The notes under the pieces are model-generated. The model ran no database searches and was not told where the DNA came from. It saw only the letters and a list, made by a program, of their open reading frames with translations. The position numbers were made by a program, and so were the translations under genes. Of a stretch of DNA of 64,000 bases, positions 27,448 through 36,977 are shown piece by piece. Every line of letters starts with the position of its first letter. The first letter of the stretch is position 1. This DNA comes from Pseudomonadota bacterium (lineage in GTDB: Bacteria; Pseudomonadota; Gammaproteobacteria; Steroidobacterales; Steroidobacteraceae). The stretch lies in assembly GCA_026398735.1 (NCBI GenBank), contig JAPLSH010000006.1:1-64000 (forward strand), given 5' to 3'.

Positions 27448-27825
27448 ATGGCACGTATAGCCGGTATTAATATCCCGATGAACAAGCATGTTTGGATCGG
27501 GCTTACCCATATTTATGGGATAGGTCGGACCCGGGCACGCGAGGCCTGTGAGATCACAGGCATCCATCCCAGCACCAAGGTCAAAGACCTGACGGATGCT
27601 GAGGTGGCTGCACTGCGCTCACAGATCGCAAAATGGGCGGTCGAAGGTGACCTGCGCCGTGAGGTGTCTATGAACATCAAACGGCTCATGGACCTGGGCA
27701 CATGGCGCGGTATCCGCCATCGCCGTGGTCTGCCGATGCGCGGTCAGCGCACGCGAACCAACGCCCGCACACGCAAGGGCCCGCGCAAGCAGGCCGTCAA
27801 GCTCAACTCGCAGCCCGGCAAGTAA
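27448..27825 (+). CDS. rpsM: 30S ribosomal protein S13
   Basis: This 125-residue protein of the 30S head contacts L5 and P-site t[31 protein letters not shown] and the [20 protein letters not shown] tail region are diagnostic. The basic C-terminal tail is present in full. Confidence 0.97.
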   Translation: MARIAGINIPMNKHVWIGLTHIYGIGRTRAREACEITGIHPSTKVKDLTDAEVAALRSQIAKWAVEGDLRREVSMNIKRLMDLGTWRGIRHRRGLPMRGQRTRTNARTRKGPRKQAVKLNSQPGK

Positions 27826-27867
27826 GCCCGGCGCTGCACCGCTTTACACAGAGGCAACGGTTCACCT

Positions 27868-28275
27868 ATGGCCGACCAGAAGACAGCCGCGGCAAATGCT
27901 GCGAAGAAGCCGAAGAAGGCGCGCAAGAACGTGCTGGATGGCATCGCGCACGTCCACGCTTCCTTCAACAACACGATCATCACGATCACCGACCGTCAGG
28001 GCAACACGTTGTCTTGGGCTACGTCGGGTGGTTGCGGTTTCCGCGGTTCTCGCAAGAGCACGCCCTTCGCTGCCCAGGTGGCAGCCGAGAAGGCGGGCGT
28101 TGCCGCTCAGGAACACGGTTTGAAGAACGTGGAGGTCCGCGTAGGCGGCCCCGGTCCCGGTCGTGAGTCCGCTGTGCGCGCACTCAACGGTTGTGGCCTC
28201 AAGATCACCAGCATTGCCGACATTACACCGATCCCGCACAACGGCTGCCGTCCGCCGAAGAAGCGTCGGGTTTGA
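27868..28275 (+). CDS. rpsK: 30S ribosomal protein S11
   Basis: This 135-residue platform protein supports the mRNA exit site. [18 protein letters not shown] and the [20 protein letters not shown] end are diagnostic. Its N-terminus carries a few extra Ala/Lys residues. The usual isoaspartate-prone Asn-Gly (PHNGC) is retained. Confidence 0.97.
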   Translation: MADQKTAAANAAKKPKKARKNVLDGIAHVHASFNNTIITITDRQGNTLSWATSGGCGFRGSRKSTPFAAQVAAEKAGVAAQEHGLKNVEVRVGGPGPGRESAVRALNGCGLKITSIADITPIPHNGCRPPKKRRV

Positions 28276-28302
28276 TGTACCGGAACCGACAGGAATAAAG
28301 AA

Positions 28303-28926
28303 ATGGCGCGTTATACCGGTCCTACATGCAAGCTCTCGCGTCGCGAGGGTACCGATCTTTTCCTCAAGAGTGGCATCAAGCCGCTTGAGGCCAAGTGCAA
28401 GCTCCAGGTGCCGCCCGGCGGCATCAAGGGCGAACGCCGCACGCGTTTGTCCGATTACGGCACGCAGCTGCGCGAGAAGCAGAAGCTGCGTCGTATGTAC
28501 GGCGTACTCGAGCGGCAGTTCCGCAACTACTACCAGGAGGCCTCGCGCCGTGCCGGTTCAACCGGTGCAACCCTGCTGTCGCTGCTGGAATGTCGCTTGG
28601 ATAACGTCGTCTATCGCATGGGCTTCGCGTCCACGCGTGCTGAGGCTCGCCAGTTGGTAAGCCACAAGTCGATCCAGGTGAATGGCCATGCGGTCACCAT
28701 TGCGTCCTACCAGGTAAAAGCCGGTGACGTCGTGCAGGTGCGGGAAAAGTCCCGCAACCAGCTTCGCGTCCAAGGCGCACTCACGGCGGCTGCCCAAGCG
28801 GGCTTCCCTGAGTGGCTGGACGTGAACGAAAAGGAAATGCGCGGCGTGTTCAAGTCGGCTCCGGCTCGCAGCGATGTGCTGCCGGATATCAACGAGAACC
28901 TCGTCGTCGAGCTTTACTCGAAGTGA
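28303..28926 (+). CDS. rpsD: 30S ribosomal protein S4
   Basis: This 207-residue primary-assembly protein also acts in mRNA unwinding and, in enterobacteria, in translational repression of the alpha operon. An S4-type RNA-binding fold ([20 protein letters not shown]) lies near residues 91–110. The N-terminus [20 protein letters not shown] lacks a complete zinc-binding Cys set, fitting the C-minus form. rpoA follows after 13 bases with GGAGG. Confidence 0.97.
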   Translation: MARYTGPTCKLSRREGTDLFLKSGIKPLEAKCKLQVPPGGIKGERRTRLSDYGTQLREKQKLRRMYGVLERQFRNYYQEASRRAGSTGATLLSLLECRLDNVVYRMGFASTRAEARQLVSHKSIQVNGHAVTIASYQVKAGDVVQVREKSRNQLRVQGALTAAAQAGFPEWLDVNEKEMRGVFKSAPARSDVLPDINENLVVELYSK

Positions 28927-28939
28927 TGGTGGAGGTGCG

Positions 28940-29944
28940 ATGCAATCCTCGGTAACCGAATTTCTCAAGCCCCGTGTAGTCAAGGTACATCCGGTCGCGC
29001 CTCGTCAGGCGCGTATCGTGATCGAGCCCTTCGAGCGTGGGTTTGGCCATACGCTGGGCAATGCCCTGCGCCGTGTCCTTTTGTCCTCGATGCCTGGCGC
29101 TGCGATCACCGAAGTGGCGATCGAGGGCGTGCTGCATGAGTACACCAGCATTGAAGGCGTCCAAGAGGACGTGGTCGATGTGCTGCTCAACCTCAAGTCG
29201 GTTGCTATCCGCATGCATTCGCGTGACGTGGCCGAACTGCGTCTGCACAAGAAGGGCCCCGGCCCGATCACCGCAGGCGACATTCAGGTTGATCATGACG
29301 TCGAGATCGTTAACCCCGAGCTGGTCATTGCCAACCTGAACAAGGCCGGCGAGCTGACCATGACCCTCAAGGTCGAGCGCGGTCGGGGCTATCGGGCTGC
29401 AGTGCAGCGCGTGGCCTTCGAAGAGTCAACCCGTCCCATTGGTCAGCTGCAGCTTGATGCGTCGTTTAGCCCTGTGCGTCGCGTGACGTATTCGGTTGAA
29501 TCGGCTCGCGTCGAGCAGCGTACTGATCTGGACAAGCTGGTCATCGATATCGAGACCAACGGCACTATCGATCCGGAAGAGGCGATTCGCCGCGCCGGTT
29601 CGATCCTCAAGGATCAGCTGTCGGTCTTCGTTGACCTGCAGGGTGAGGAAGAGTCTGCCGGTAAGGCCGAGATCATGACTTTCGACCCGTTGCTGTTGCG
29701 TCCGGTCGATGAGCTGGAGCTCACCGTCCGCAGCGCCAACTGCCTCAAGGCCGAGAACATTCACTACATCGGCGACCTGGTGCAGCGCACCGAGGTCGAG
29801 CTGCTGCGCACACCCAACCTTGGTAAGAAGTCTCTTACCGAGATCAAGGAAGTGCTCCAGGGCCACGGTCTCATGCTGGGCATGCGCCTGGATGGTTGGC
29901 CGCCGCCCAGCCTTCGTCACGACGACGATCGCGAAACGATCTGA
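28940..29944 (+). CDS. rpoA: DNA-directed RNA polymerase subunit alpha
   Basis: This 334-residue subunit dimerises to start polymerase assembly. The N-terminal domain contains [20 protein letters not shown]; the C-terminal domain, from about residue 245, has the helix-hairpin-helix that contacts UP elements and activators ([18 protein letters not shown], then LGKKSLTEI). ATG 28940 was taken, with GGAGG upstream; the longer frame overlaps rpsD. Confidence 0.98.
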   Translation: MQSSVTEFLKPRVVKVHPVAPRQARIVIEPFERGFGHTLGNALRRVLLSSMPGAAITEVAIEGVLHEYTSIEGVQEDVVDVLLNLKSVAIRMHSRDVAELRLHKKGPGPITAGDIQVDHDVEIVNPELVIANLNKAGELTMTLKVERGRGYRAAVQRVAFEESTRPIGQLQLDASFSPVRRVTYSVESARVEQRTDLDKLVIDIETNGTIDPEEAIRRAGSILKDQLSVFVDLQGEEESAGKAEIMTFDPLLLRPVDELELTVRSANCLKAENIHYIGDLVQRTEVELLRTPNLGKKSLTEIKEVLQGHGLMLGMRLDGWPPPSLRHDDDRETI

Positions 29945-29958
29945 TCAGGTATTAATTC

Positions 29959-30399
29959 ATGCGCCATCAACTTTCCGGCCGCCAGCTTTCGCGCAACGCC
30001 CCGCACCGTCGGGCGATGCTGCGCAACATGGCTGTGTCGCTGCTGCAGCACGAGACCATTCGCACCACGATTCCTAAAGCCAAGGAATTGCGTCGCGTGG
30101 TTGAGCCTCTTATCACCCTCGGCAAGATCGACACCGAGGCCAAGCGCCGGTTGGCTTTCAGCCGCCTGCGCGACGCCAAGATTGTCGCAAAGCTGTTCAC
30201 CGACATCGGTCCGCGTTTTGCGGCACGTGCCGGTGGTTACACCCGCATCCTGCACATGGCGCCGCGTCCCGGTGACAACGCTCCCATGGCGCTGATGCAG
30301 TTGGTGGATGGCCCCCTGGCCGCCGCCGCAGAGGCCCCCAAGGCCGCTAAAAAGAAGGCTGCTCGCAAGGCACCTGCCCGTAAGGCCGCTGCTGCCTGA
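29959..30399 (+). CDS. rplQ: 50S ribosomal protein L17 with Lys/Ala tail
   Basis: The core ([20 protein letters not shown] and [20 protein letters not shown]) is a normal L17, which lies near the tunnel exit. After residue 120 there is a 26-residue extension made almost only of Ala, Lys, Arg and Pro, bringing the length to 146 against about 120–130 in relatives. It is the last gene of the alpha operon, followed by a strong hairpin. Confidence 0.96.
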   Translation: MRHQLSGRQLSRNAPHRRAMLRNMAVSLLQHETIRTTIPKAKELRRVVEPLITLGKIDTEAKRRLAFSRLRDAKIVAKLFTDIGPRFAARAGGYTRILHMAPRPGDNAPMALMQLVDGPLAAAAEAPKAAKKKAARKAPARKAAAA

Positions 30400-30408
30400 T
30401 TGGGTTGT

Positions 30409-30439
30409 CCGGTCGGGGTGTTCATCCCCGACCGGGTTT
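30409..30439 (+). terminator. Terminator of the ribosomal supercluster
   Basis: CCGGTCGGGG (30409–30418) pairs perfectly with CCCCGACCGG (30426–30435) over ten bases with a seven-base loop, followed by a short T-run (30437–30439). It lies ten bases after rplQ. The stem is strong but the U-tract is short. Confidence 0.75.
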
Positions 30440-30494
30440 GCGACTTCACTCCCCGCTCTGTAGCCTCGTGTGCTTCTCAACCGAGGAGTGCGAC

Positions 30495-30902
30495 ATGAGC
30501 GTTTTGTCCGAGTTCAAGCAGTTTGCAATGAAGGGCAACGTCGTCGACCTCGCGGTCGGTGTCGTGATTGGTGGTGCCTTTGGCAAAATAGTGTCCGCGA
30601 TGGTGGACAACATCATCACTCCGCCGCTAGGCATTGCCTTGTCAGGCGTCAATTTCAGTGATTTGGCGATTACGCTGTCCACCGATGCGACAGGTAAGCC
30701 CGTGCTGCTCAAGTACGGCGTGTTCCTGCAAAGCATGCTCGACTTTGTGATCATCGCTGCCGTGCTGTTCATGGCCATCAAGGCCATTAATCGCATGCAA
30801 AAGCAGGCAGAAGCCGCACCGGTCGTGCCTTCAGAACCGCCGCCGCCGCCGCGCAACGAAGTGCTGCTGGAAGAGATCCGCGATCTACTAAAACAACGCT
30901 GA
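30495..30902 (+). CDS. mscL: Large-conductance mechanosensitive channel MscL
   Basis: This 135-residue inner-membrane channel opens under membrane tension to release solutes on hypo-osmotic shock. [22 protein letters not shown] is the family N-terminus. Two spans (about 15–45 and 75–100) frame a periplasmic loop. A cytoplasmic C-terminal helix ends [10 protein letters not shown], preceded by a Pro-rich linker. ATG 30495 has GAGGAG nine bases upstream; an in-frame GTG/ATG extension to 30405 falls in the terminator region. Confidence 0.96.
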   Translation: MSVLSEFKQFAMKGNVVDLAVGVVIGGAFGKIVSAMVDNIITPPLGIALSGVNFSDLAITLSTDATGKPVLLKYGVFLQSMLDFVIIAAVLFMAIKAINRMQKQAEAAPVVPSEPPPPPRNEVLLEEIRDLLKQR

Positions 30903-30914
30903 GTCGCAGCCGGA

Positions 30915-32270
30915 TCAATCCGGCAGATGATGGGCGGTTTCTAGTAGCTGGAACGCATCGCGGGTCAGGTTCTCGCAGCCGTCGGCGGTGATTACCAGGT
31001 TGTCCTCGATGCGGATGCCGCCGCAGGAACGCAGGGCTTGCACGCGGCGCCAGTTGATGGCGTTGCCGTGCTGCCCGGTCATCGCTTTTTCGAGCAATGA
31101 GTCGATGAAGTACAGGCCGGGCTCCATGGTGACGACAAATCCTGGCTCTAGGACGCGTGTGAGACGCAGATACTGATGACCTGCCGGCGGCTCCAATTGT
31201 GGGCCGTCCGGATCGGGCAACCGGCCGCCGACATCGTGAACCTGCAATCCCAGTAAATGGCCCAGCCCGTGCGGTAGAAACACGCTTGTTAAACCGCTGC
31301 GCACGGCCTGTTCTGCATCTGTGTGGATCAGTTGCTGTTCGATCAGCAGCTCGGCCAGCAGTTGATGCGTAGTCAGATGCAGTTCCCGCCAGTCAATGCC
31401 CGGTCGCACTGCGGCGCACAGTGACTGTTGCAGAGCTTCCATGCCGTCGATCAGTGCTTGGAAGTCGCCGTCCGCCGCGGCATAGGTGCGCGTGATGTCG
31501 CTGGCATAGCCATGATGCTGGGCACCGGCATCAATCAGCATGGAATGGCGTTCTGCAGGCGCGCGACGCTCCAGTTGCTGATAGTGCAAGGTGGCGCAGT
31601 TGTCGTTGAGGGCCACGATCGCCTGATAGGGCAACTCTTGTTCGCGCAGCGTGCAGCCGTCGAGAAATGCCTGATGAATGGCAAACTCGCTGCCGCCCTG
31701 ATGAAACGCTGCTTGCGCCGCCAGATGACCGCGCGCGCCTAGCAGGCTGGCTGCGCGCAGACAGTCAATCTCGTAGGGCGTCTTGTGCACTCGCTGCTCG
31801 TGCAGGCGGCGTAGCAGTTGCGGCGGATTCACGGATGAGACGCCAAAATCTGCGAGCCCGTCAAAGGGCTCACCAATAAATGCAGTCAGACCGCTGACCG
31901 GATCCAAGGCGGTGCGCGCTTGGTCTGCTGAATTGACAGCGCGTATGTCGAAGCACTGCGTCCAAGCTGCATCTGGCAGTTGCGCCGGCTTGTGCCAGAA
32001 ATCGTCGGCGGATTGAAACACCAGCACCGGTTTGCGGCCCGGCGTGAACTGCAGCAGGCAATCCGGGGAATCACGCAGCGGCACCCACCACAGAAAGTGA
32101 GGATTGCTGCGCAGAGGAAAGGATTGGTCATCCAGGAATGCGAGACGTTGTGTGCCTGAATGGATGACCAGTGAGTCGTGGCCACATGCTCCAAGTATGG
32201 GTGTTACGCGTTGCACCACCGTTTCAAGGTGGGCCGAAAAGCTTGGCGAGGGTCCAACTGGTGTGTTCAT
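30915..32270 (-). CDS. pepQ: Xaa-Pro dipeptidase (prolidase)
   Basis: This 451-residue cytoplasmic metallopeptidase splits dipeptides with C-terminal proline. The pita-bread domain supplies the metal ligands: IDAGAQHHGYASDITRTY (two Asp), PHGLGHLLGLQVHDVGG (His), TMEPGLYF (Glu) and GGIRIEDN (Glu). Length and the N-terminal creatinase-like domain match PepQ of Escherichia coli rather than PepP. It is convergent with mscL, separated by 12 bases, and stands alone on this strand. Confidence 0.93.
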   Translation of the reverse strand: MNTPVGPSPSFSAHLETVVQRVTPILGACGHDSLVIHSGTQRLAFLDDQSFPLRSNPHFLWWVPLRDSPDCLLQFTPGRKPVLVFQSADDFWHKPAQLPDAAWTQCFDIRAVNSADQARTALDPVSGLTAFIGEPFDGLADFGVSSVNPPQLLRRLHEQRVHKTPYEIDCLRAASLLGARGHLAAQAAFHQGGSEFAIHQAFLDGCTLREQELPYQAIVALNDNCATLHYQQLERRAPAERHSMLIDAGAQHHGYASDITRTYAAADGDFQALIDGMEALQQSLCAAVRPGIDWRELHLTTHQLLAELLIEQQLIHTDAEQAVRSGLTSVFLPHGLGHLLGLQVHDVGGRLPDPDGPQLEPPAGHQYLRLTRVLEPGFVVTMEPGLYFIDSLLEKAMTGQHGNAINWRRVQALRSCGGIRIEDNLVITADGCENLTRDAFQLLETAHHLPD

Positions 32271-32346
32271 TTGAGGATTCTCCCCGAATTGGTCGCATAT
32301 CCGCTCGGCGACTTCTGTGATGGTGTTTTCAATCTCGTGAGGACTC

Positions 32347-32354
32347 TATACAAT
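32347..32354 (+). promoter_or_regulatory. Possible -10 element for the small lipoprotein gene
   Basis: TATACAAT (32347–32354) lies about 100 bases before ATG 32458 in the 187-base gap between divergent pepQ and the lipoprotein gene. A weak TTTCAA sits 16 bases before TACAAT as a possible -35. Apart from this, the gap shows no other recognisable site. Confidence 0.35.
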
Positions 32355-32457
32355 TTAACTTCGCGATTTCGGGATCGCCGGGTGCCAAGTGCAACCGTCA
32401 TTTCGGTCCGTCCGTTGTTTTCCGTGCTTTCCACAATCATTTTCGGGGTATCGACTG

Positions 32458-32670
32458 ATGAAAACCAAACTTGCTCTGAGCGCTCTCGCCCTGGCCCTGG
32501 CCCTGTCTGCTGGCTGCGCCAAGAAGGAAGAGGCTCCGGCCGCCGCTCCTGCTGCTGAGGCTCCCGCCGCTGCTCCTGCCGAGGCCGCTCCTGCTGCCGA
32601 AGCCGCTGCTCCGGCTGCCGATGCTGCTGCTGCTGCTCCTGCTGCCGAGGCTGCTCCGGCCGCCAAGTAA
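32458..32670 (+). CDS. Alanine-rich mini-lipoprotein
   Basis: This is a 70-residue protein. Residues 1–19 are a lipoprotein signal (MKTKLALSALALALALSAG) with lipobox LSAG followed by Cys20. The mature part, Cys20 to residue 70, starts AKKEE and is then built almost entirely of Ala, Pro and Glu in AAPAAEAP-type repeats, so it is probably unstructured. Cell location is inferred as membrane-anchored; the Ala at +2 favours sorting to the outer membrane. I do not recognise a named family; similar Ala/Pro-rich small lipoproteins are common in high-GC proteobacteria and may be abundant structural components. Signals on both sides (a candidate -10 and three hairpins) support a real monocistronic unit. 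Confidence 0.75.
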   Translation: MKTKLALSALALALALSAGCAKKEEAPAAAPAAEAPAAAPAEAAPAAEAAAPAADAAAAAPAAEAAPAAK

Positions 32671-32752
32671 CAGCTTCGCTGTTGCTGTCGTGTCAGACCT
32701 TCGGGTCTGACCGCGCCAGGCCCGGTCAGGCTTCCGCCTGCTCGGGCCTTTG
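32669..32752 (+). terminator. Three tandem hairpins after the mini-lipoprotein
   Basis: Hairpin 1 is AACAGC/GCTGTT at 32669–32683, overlapping the stop codon. Hairpin 2 is GTCAGACC/GGTCTGAC (32692–32711) closed by a TTCG tetraloop. Hairpin 3 pairs 32718–32731 with 32736–32749, with one internal mismatch pair, and is followed by a T-run, making it a good intrinsic terminator. Together they would give a very stable 3' end. Confidence 0.75.
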
Positions 32753-32784
32753 CGTTTCAGAGACCCTGGTAACTGCGTGCCATC

Positions 32785-33345
32785 ATGTCTGTGAGCCTTC
32801 GTGAAAGCCGTGCCTACCGCGCAGATCAACTGTTCATCGAGCGCGTGTACGGCGATTTTGTGAACGATCTGGCGCCGGATTCTACTGGTGTGTTTCCGCC
32901 CTTGGCGGGACTTGTGATGGTCGAAGGTGAGGATGATCTGCAGCGCTGGTTGGCAGACCCTCAGGTGCAGCTGTTGACCATCTTGCTGCATAAGCAGCCG
33001 GCCGGCTTTGCCGTGGTCAGCACGCGGCGCGGTTCGGGTCCGCAGGGCGACGCCACCAATCCATTTCGTATGACAGAGTTTTTTATTGCCAGGCCCATGC
33101 GTCGCCGCGGCGTGGGCCGTGCTGCAGTGCGTTTGTTGTTTGACCGGTTTGCCGGTGAGTGGCTGGTGACCCAGAGTCGTCGCAATGCGCCAGCAGTGGC
33201 GTTCTGGCGGCGTGTCATTGCCCAGTACAGTGGCGGGCGCTATCAGGAACGCTCCGCAGGCGATGAAATCCATCAGCGCCTGCGTACTGGACCTGCGTCG
33301 TCTGCGACTGCGTTAGGGCCTGCGAACCCTGGCTCTGCAGCCTAG
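32785..33345 (+). CDS. GNAT-family N-acetyltransferase
   Basis: At 186 residues this has the GNAT size. The acetyl-CoA-binding motif A is visible as [17 protein letters not shown] near residues 110–126, preceded by the beta-strand [10 protein letters not shown] downstream [11 protein letters not shown] matches motif B. The last 20 residues are low-complexity Ala/Ser/Gly. The substrate cannot be predicted. It is convergent with uvrA, and the stop codons share the palindrome CTAG at 33342–33345. Confidence 0.8.
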   Translation: MSVSLRESRAYRADQLFIERVYGDFVNDLAPDSTGVFPPLAGLVMVEGEDDLQRWLADPQVQLLTILLHKQPAGFAVVSTRRGSGPQGDATNPFRMTEFFIARPMRRRGVGRAAVRLLFDRFAGEWLVTQSRRNAPAVAFWRRVIAQYSGGRYQERSAGDEIHQRLRTGPASSATALGPANPGSAA

Positions 33346-36185
33346 GGCGCAGTCCGCGCCAACAGTGGCGCCAAATAGCGGGCGGTCTCGCTGTTGGCCG
33401 CCTGAGCCAATGTCTCTGGCGTGCCGGTGGCAATAATCTGGCCGCCGCCCGAACCACCCTCAGGACCTAAGTCGATGAGCCAATCGGCGGTCTTGATGAC
33501 GTCCAGGTTGTGCTCGATCACCACCACGGTGTTGCCTTCGTCACGCAGACGGTGAAGCACGCGCAGTAACTGGGCCACATCATGGAAGTGCAGGCCGGTG
33601 GTGGGCTCATCCAGCACATAGAGCGTGCGGCCCGTAGCGCGTTTGGCCAGTTCGCGTGCCAGTTTGACACGCTGTGCTTCGCCGCCCGACAGCGTGGTGG
33701 CGTTCTGCCCCAGCTTGACGTAGCCCAAGCCCACATCGACCAGCGTTTGCAGCTTGGGCGCCAGTGCTGGGATGGCCTGGAAGAACGGCAGCGCGTCTTC
33801 AATCGTCATCTCTAGCACTTCGTGGATGTTGCGGCCGCGCCAGCGAATATCGAGTGTTTCGCGGTTGTAGCGTTGGGCCTGGCAGACGTCGCAGGACACA
33901 TACACGTCGGGCAGGAAGTGCATCTCGACACGGATCAGGCCATCGCCTTCACAGGCCTCGCAGCGACCACCTTTAACGTTGAAGCTGAAGCGGCCGGCTT
34001 CATAGCCGCGAGTGCGCGACTCTGGTACCTGTGCGAACAGTTCGCGCAGCGGCGCAAAGATGCCCGTGTAGGTGGCCGGATTGGAGCGCGGCGTGCGACC
34101 GATGGGGCTCTGGTTGATCTCGATGACGCGATCGATCAGCTCCATGCCGTCGATACGATCTAGCTGCGGCGGTTCTGACACTTGCAGGCCCAAATATTGC
34201 GAGGCCGCCTGCAACAGCGTGTCGTTGACCAGCGTGGACTTGCCCGACCCCGACACGCCTGTCACGCAGGTGAGCAGTCCGACGGGGAACTCTGCGCTGA
34301 CATTACGCAGGTTGTTGGCGCGGGCGCCGACTATGCGCAGTAGCTTGCCTGACTGTATGGGCGTACGCGCCGCAGGCACCGGTATGCCCTCTACACCGCG
34401 CAGGTAGCGACCGGTCAGTGACTCAGGGTTGGCGATGATATCGGCCGGTGTGCCTTGGGCGACGATACGACCACCGTGCACACCTGCACCGGGACCTAAG
34501 TCGAGCACATGATCGGCACTGCGTATTGCATCTTCGTCGTGTTCGACAACGATGACGGTGTTACCCAGATCGCGCAGACGGCGCAGCGTGCCCAGCAGTC
34601 GCTGGTTGTCGCGCTGGTGCAGCCCAATGGAAGGCTCGTCGAGGATGTACATCACGCCGGTAAGGCCAGAGCCCACTTGGCTTGCCAAGCGTATGCGCTG
34701 CGCCTCGCCGCCGGAGAGCGTCTCTGCGCTGCGATCGAGCGTCAGGTAGTCCAATCCCACATCGACTAGGAAGCGCAGCCGGTCTGCAACTTCTTTGACG
34801 ATGCGTGAAGCCACTTCGCCGCGCCAACCGTCGATGGACAGTGTGCGAAAGTGTCCCAGCGCATCGCCCACTGCCATGTGTGACACCTCATGCAAAGGCA
34901 AGCCTGCGACATGCACATGGCGAGCGTTGAGGTTGAGGCGTGAGCCGTGGCATTCGGTGCAGACGCGCGTGCCGCGGTATTTGCCCAGTTCCTCGCGCAC
35001 GGTGGCCGATTCGGTTTCGGCATAACGGCGCTCAAGGTTGGTGATGATGCCTTCGAAGGCATGCGCTTTTTTGCCGGTGCGACCACGCGAGTCGGTATAG
35101 CGAAACTCCAACTCGACATCACCGCTGCCATGCAGCACCACCTCGCGCACCGCAGCAGGCAATTGTGTCCACGCGGTATCGACGTCGAATTTGTAGTGTG
35201 CCGCCAGCGCGCAGATCATCTGGAAGTAATAGGCGTTGCGCCGATCCCAGCCGCGCACCGCGCCATTGGCCAATGATTGCTGCGGCTGCGTGACCACACG
35301 CGCCGGATCGAAGAAGGTCTGGTAGCCCAATCCGTCGCAACCCGTGCAGGCACCGGCTGGGTTGTTGAACGAGAACATCTTGGGCTCGAGCAGTGGCACG
35401 CTGTGGCCGCACTGCGGACAGGCATGACGACTGGAGAAGGTCATCTCGGGCAGGCCGCTGGCGTCCGACAATGCCAGCTTGGCCACGCCATCGCCCAGGC
35501 GCAGGGCGGTCTCGAAAGACTCGGCCAGCCGTTGGCCCAGATCGGCGCGGGTGCGGAAGCGATCGACCACGGCTTCGATGCTGTGCTTGCGGCGCGCATC
35601 CAGATCGCCGATGGAATCGATCTCGACCACTTTGCCGTTGACGCGCGCACGGACAAAGCCCTGAGACGAGAGGTCGTCGAGCACGCTGTTGTGCTCGCCG
35701 CGGCGCTCGCTGACCCGCGGTGCCAGCAGCATGGCGGTCTCGCCTTCGGGCAGACGCAGCACCTGATCGACCATCTGGCTGACCGTCTGCGCGGCCAGAT
35801 CCAAACCGTGGGTGGGGCAGCGCGGCACACCGGCGCGGGCGTACAGCAGTCGCAGGTAATCGTGGATCTCGGTGACCGTGCCGACTGTGGAGCGCGGGTT
35901 GTGCGAGGTCGCCTTTTGTTCGATGGCAATCGCGGGCGACAGGCCTTCGATGCTGTCGACGTCGGGCTTGTCCATCATCGACAGAAACTGCCGCGCATAG
36001 GCCGATAGCGACTCGACGTAGCGGCGCTGGCCTTCGGCATACAGCGTATCGAAAGCCAGCGACGACTTGCCCGAACCCGACAGGCCGGTGATGACGATGA
36101 GCCGGTTGCGCGGCAGATCGACATCGATGTTGCGCAGATTGTGGGTGCGCGCCCCGCGTATGCGTAGATCCTGCATGACTGTCAC
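33342..36185 (-). CDS. uvrA: Excinuclease ABC subunit A
   Basis: This 947-residue DNA-damage sensor loads UvrB in nucleotide excision repair. Two ABC ATPase modules are present: Walker [10 protein letters not shown] at residues 34–42 and GVSGSGKST in the second half, each with an LSGGEAQR signature. Zinc modules CPQCGHS…CTGCDGLGY and CEACEGDG…CDVCQ are intact. The start may be 36185 or the second Met at 36176. It is divergent from ssb; I see no LexA box (CTG-N10-CAG) in the 140-base gap. Confidence 0.97.
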   Translation of the reverse strand: MTVMQDLRIRGARTHNLRNIDVDLPRNRLIVITGLSGSGKSSLAFDTLYAEGQRRYVESLSAYARQFLSMMDKPDVDSIEGLSPAIAIEQKATSHNPRSTVGTVTEIHDYLRLLYARAGVPRCPTHGLDLAAQTVSQMVDQVLRLPEGETAMLLAPRVSERRGEHNSVLDDLSSQGFVRARVNGKVVEIDSIGDLDARRKHSIEAVVDRFRTRADLGQRLAESFETALRLGDGVAKLALSDASGLPEMTFSSRHACPQCGHSVPLLEPKMFSFNNPAGACTGCDGLGYQTFFDPARVVTQPQQSLANGAVRGWDRRNAYYFQMICALAAHYKFDVDTAWTQLPAAVREVVLHGSGDVELEFRYTDSRGRTGKKAHAFEGIITNLERRYAETESATVREELGKYRGTRVCTECHGSRLNLNARHVHVAGLPLHEVSHMAVGDALGHFRTLSIDGWRGEVASRIVKEVADRLRFLVDVGLDYLTLDRSAETLSGGEAQRIRLASQVGSGLTGVMYILDEPSIGLHQRDNQRLLGTLRRLRDLGNTVIVVEHDEDAIRSADHVLDLGPGAGVHGGRIVAQGTPADIIANPESLTGRYLRGVEGIPVPAARTPIQSGKLLRIVGARANNLRNVSAEFPVGLLTCVTGVSGSGKSTLVNDTLLQAASQYLGLQVSEPPQLDRIDGMELIDRVIEINQSPIGRTPRSNPATYTGIFAPLRELFAQVPESRTRGYEAGRFSFNVKGGRCEACEGDGLIRVEMHFLPDVYVSCDVCQAQRYNRETLDIRWRGRNIHEVLEMTIEDALPFFQAIPALAPKLQTLVDVGLGYVKLGQNATTLSGGEAQRVKLARELAKRATGRTLYVLDEPTTGLHFHDVAQLLRVLHRLRDEGNTVVVIEHNLDVIKTADWLIDLGPEGGSGGGQIIATGTPETLAQAANSETARYLAPLLARTAP

Positions 36186-36325
36186 TGCGGCCGAGTGGAC
36201 CGTCCATCATAGCGAAGCGGCAGCAGCAGCCGTGCATTTTGGCGTGATTGGATGGATTTCTGCTGTGGTGGGCCGGCGCTGCCGGACTAGAATGGCCCCA
36301 ACATCACAGTTACCAGGGGCACAGC

Positions 36326-36829
36326 ATGGCGCGCGGCATCAACAAGGTCATTCTCATCGGACATCTGGGTCAGGATCCGGAAGTGCGTTCCATGCCTTCT
36401 GGCGGTACGGTCGCCAATCTGCGACTGGCCACCACCGAAAGCTGGCGCGACAAGCAGACCGGCGAGAACAAAGAAGCCACCGAGTGGCACACCGTCGTGG
36501 TGTTCGGCCGCACCGCTGAAGTGGCCCAGCAGTACCTGCGCAAGGGCTCACAGGTGTTCATCGAGGGTCGCCTGCGCACCCGCAAGTGGCAGGACAAGTC
36601 CACCGGCGCAGATCGCTATTCCACCGAGATCGTCGCCAACGATATGCAGATGTTGGGCGGTCGTGGCGAGGGCGGCGGCGGCGGTGGCGGCGGTGGCGGC
36701 GGTGGCGGCCGCGGTATGGCCGCGCCGAGCGGCGGTGACAGCGATTGGGGCGGCGAGAGCCGCGGCGCACCGGCGGCCTCTTCAGGTGGCGGCGATCAGG
36801 GCTTCCCGGACGACGACATCCCGTTCTGA
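36326..36829 (+). CDS. ssb: Single-stranded DNA-binding protein
   Basis: This 167-residue protein coats single-stranded DNA and recruits repair and replication partners. An N-terminal OB-fold domain ([20 protein letters not shown] to about residue 112) is followed by a glycine linker and the conserved acidic tip DDDIPF. The linker includes 13 consecutive glycines encoded by GGC/GGT repeats at 36671–36709, which could change length by slippage without shifting frame. ATG 36326 gives the family N-terminus. The uvrA/ssb pairing is common in gammaproteobacteria. Confidence 0.97.
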   Translation: MARGINKVILIGHLGQDPEVRSMPSGGTVANLRLATTESWRDKQTGENKEATEWHTVVVFGRTAEVAQQYLRKGSQVFIEGRLRTRKWQDKSTGADRYSTEIVANDMQMLGGRGEGGGGGGGGGGGGGRGMAAPSGGDSDWGGESRGAPAASSGGGDQGFPDDDIPF

Positions 36830-36977
36830 GCCCGTCCCTCCCTCGCCAATGCCGGGTGGCTAGCGAGGGTAGCGGTGCTTGGGGCCGGGGTGGGCAGCGG
36901 CTGAGCTGGACGCCACGGGCAAATACCTATGGCGGCAGAAAACCGGTACGCTTGCAGGCCGCGATAATTGATCCCCT

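Noticed and set aside
32355-32666. An Ala-rich open frame opposite the mini-lipoprotein
   Set aside because: The Ala/Gly pattern is the reverse reading of the lipoprotein's GC-rich repeats; the plus strand has the lipobox and flanking signals.
36186-36325. LexA-controlled operator between uvrA and ssb
   Set aside because: No CTG-N10-CAG palindrome could be found in the gap.
36671-36709. A tandem repeat of mobile or CRISPR origin
   Set aside because: It is a codon-level glycine repeat within ssb with no spacer structure.
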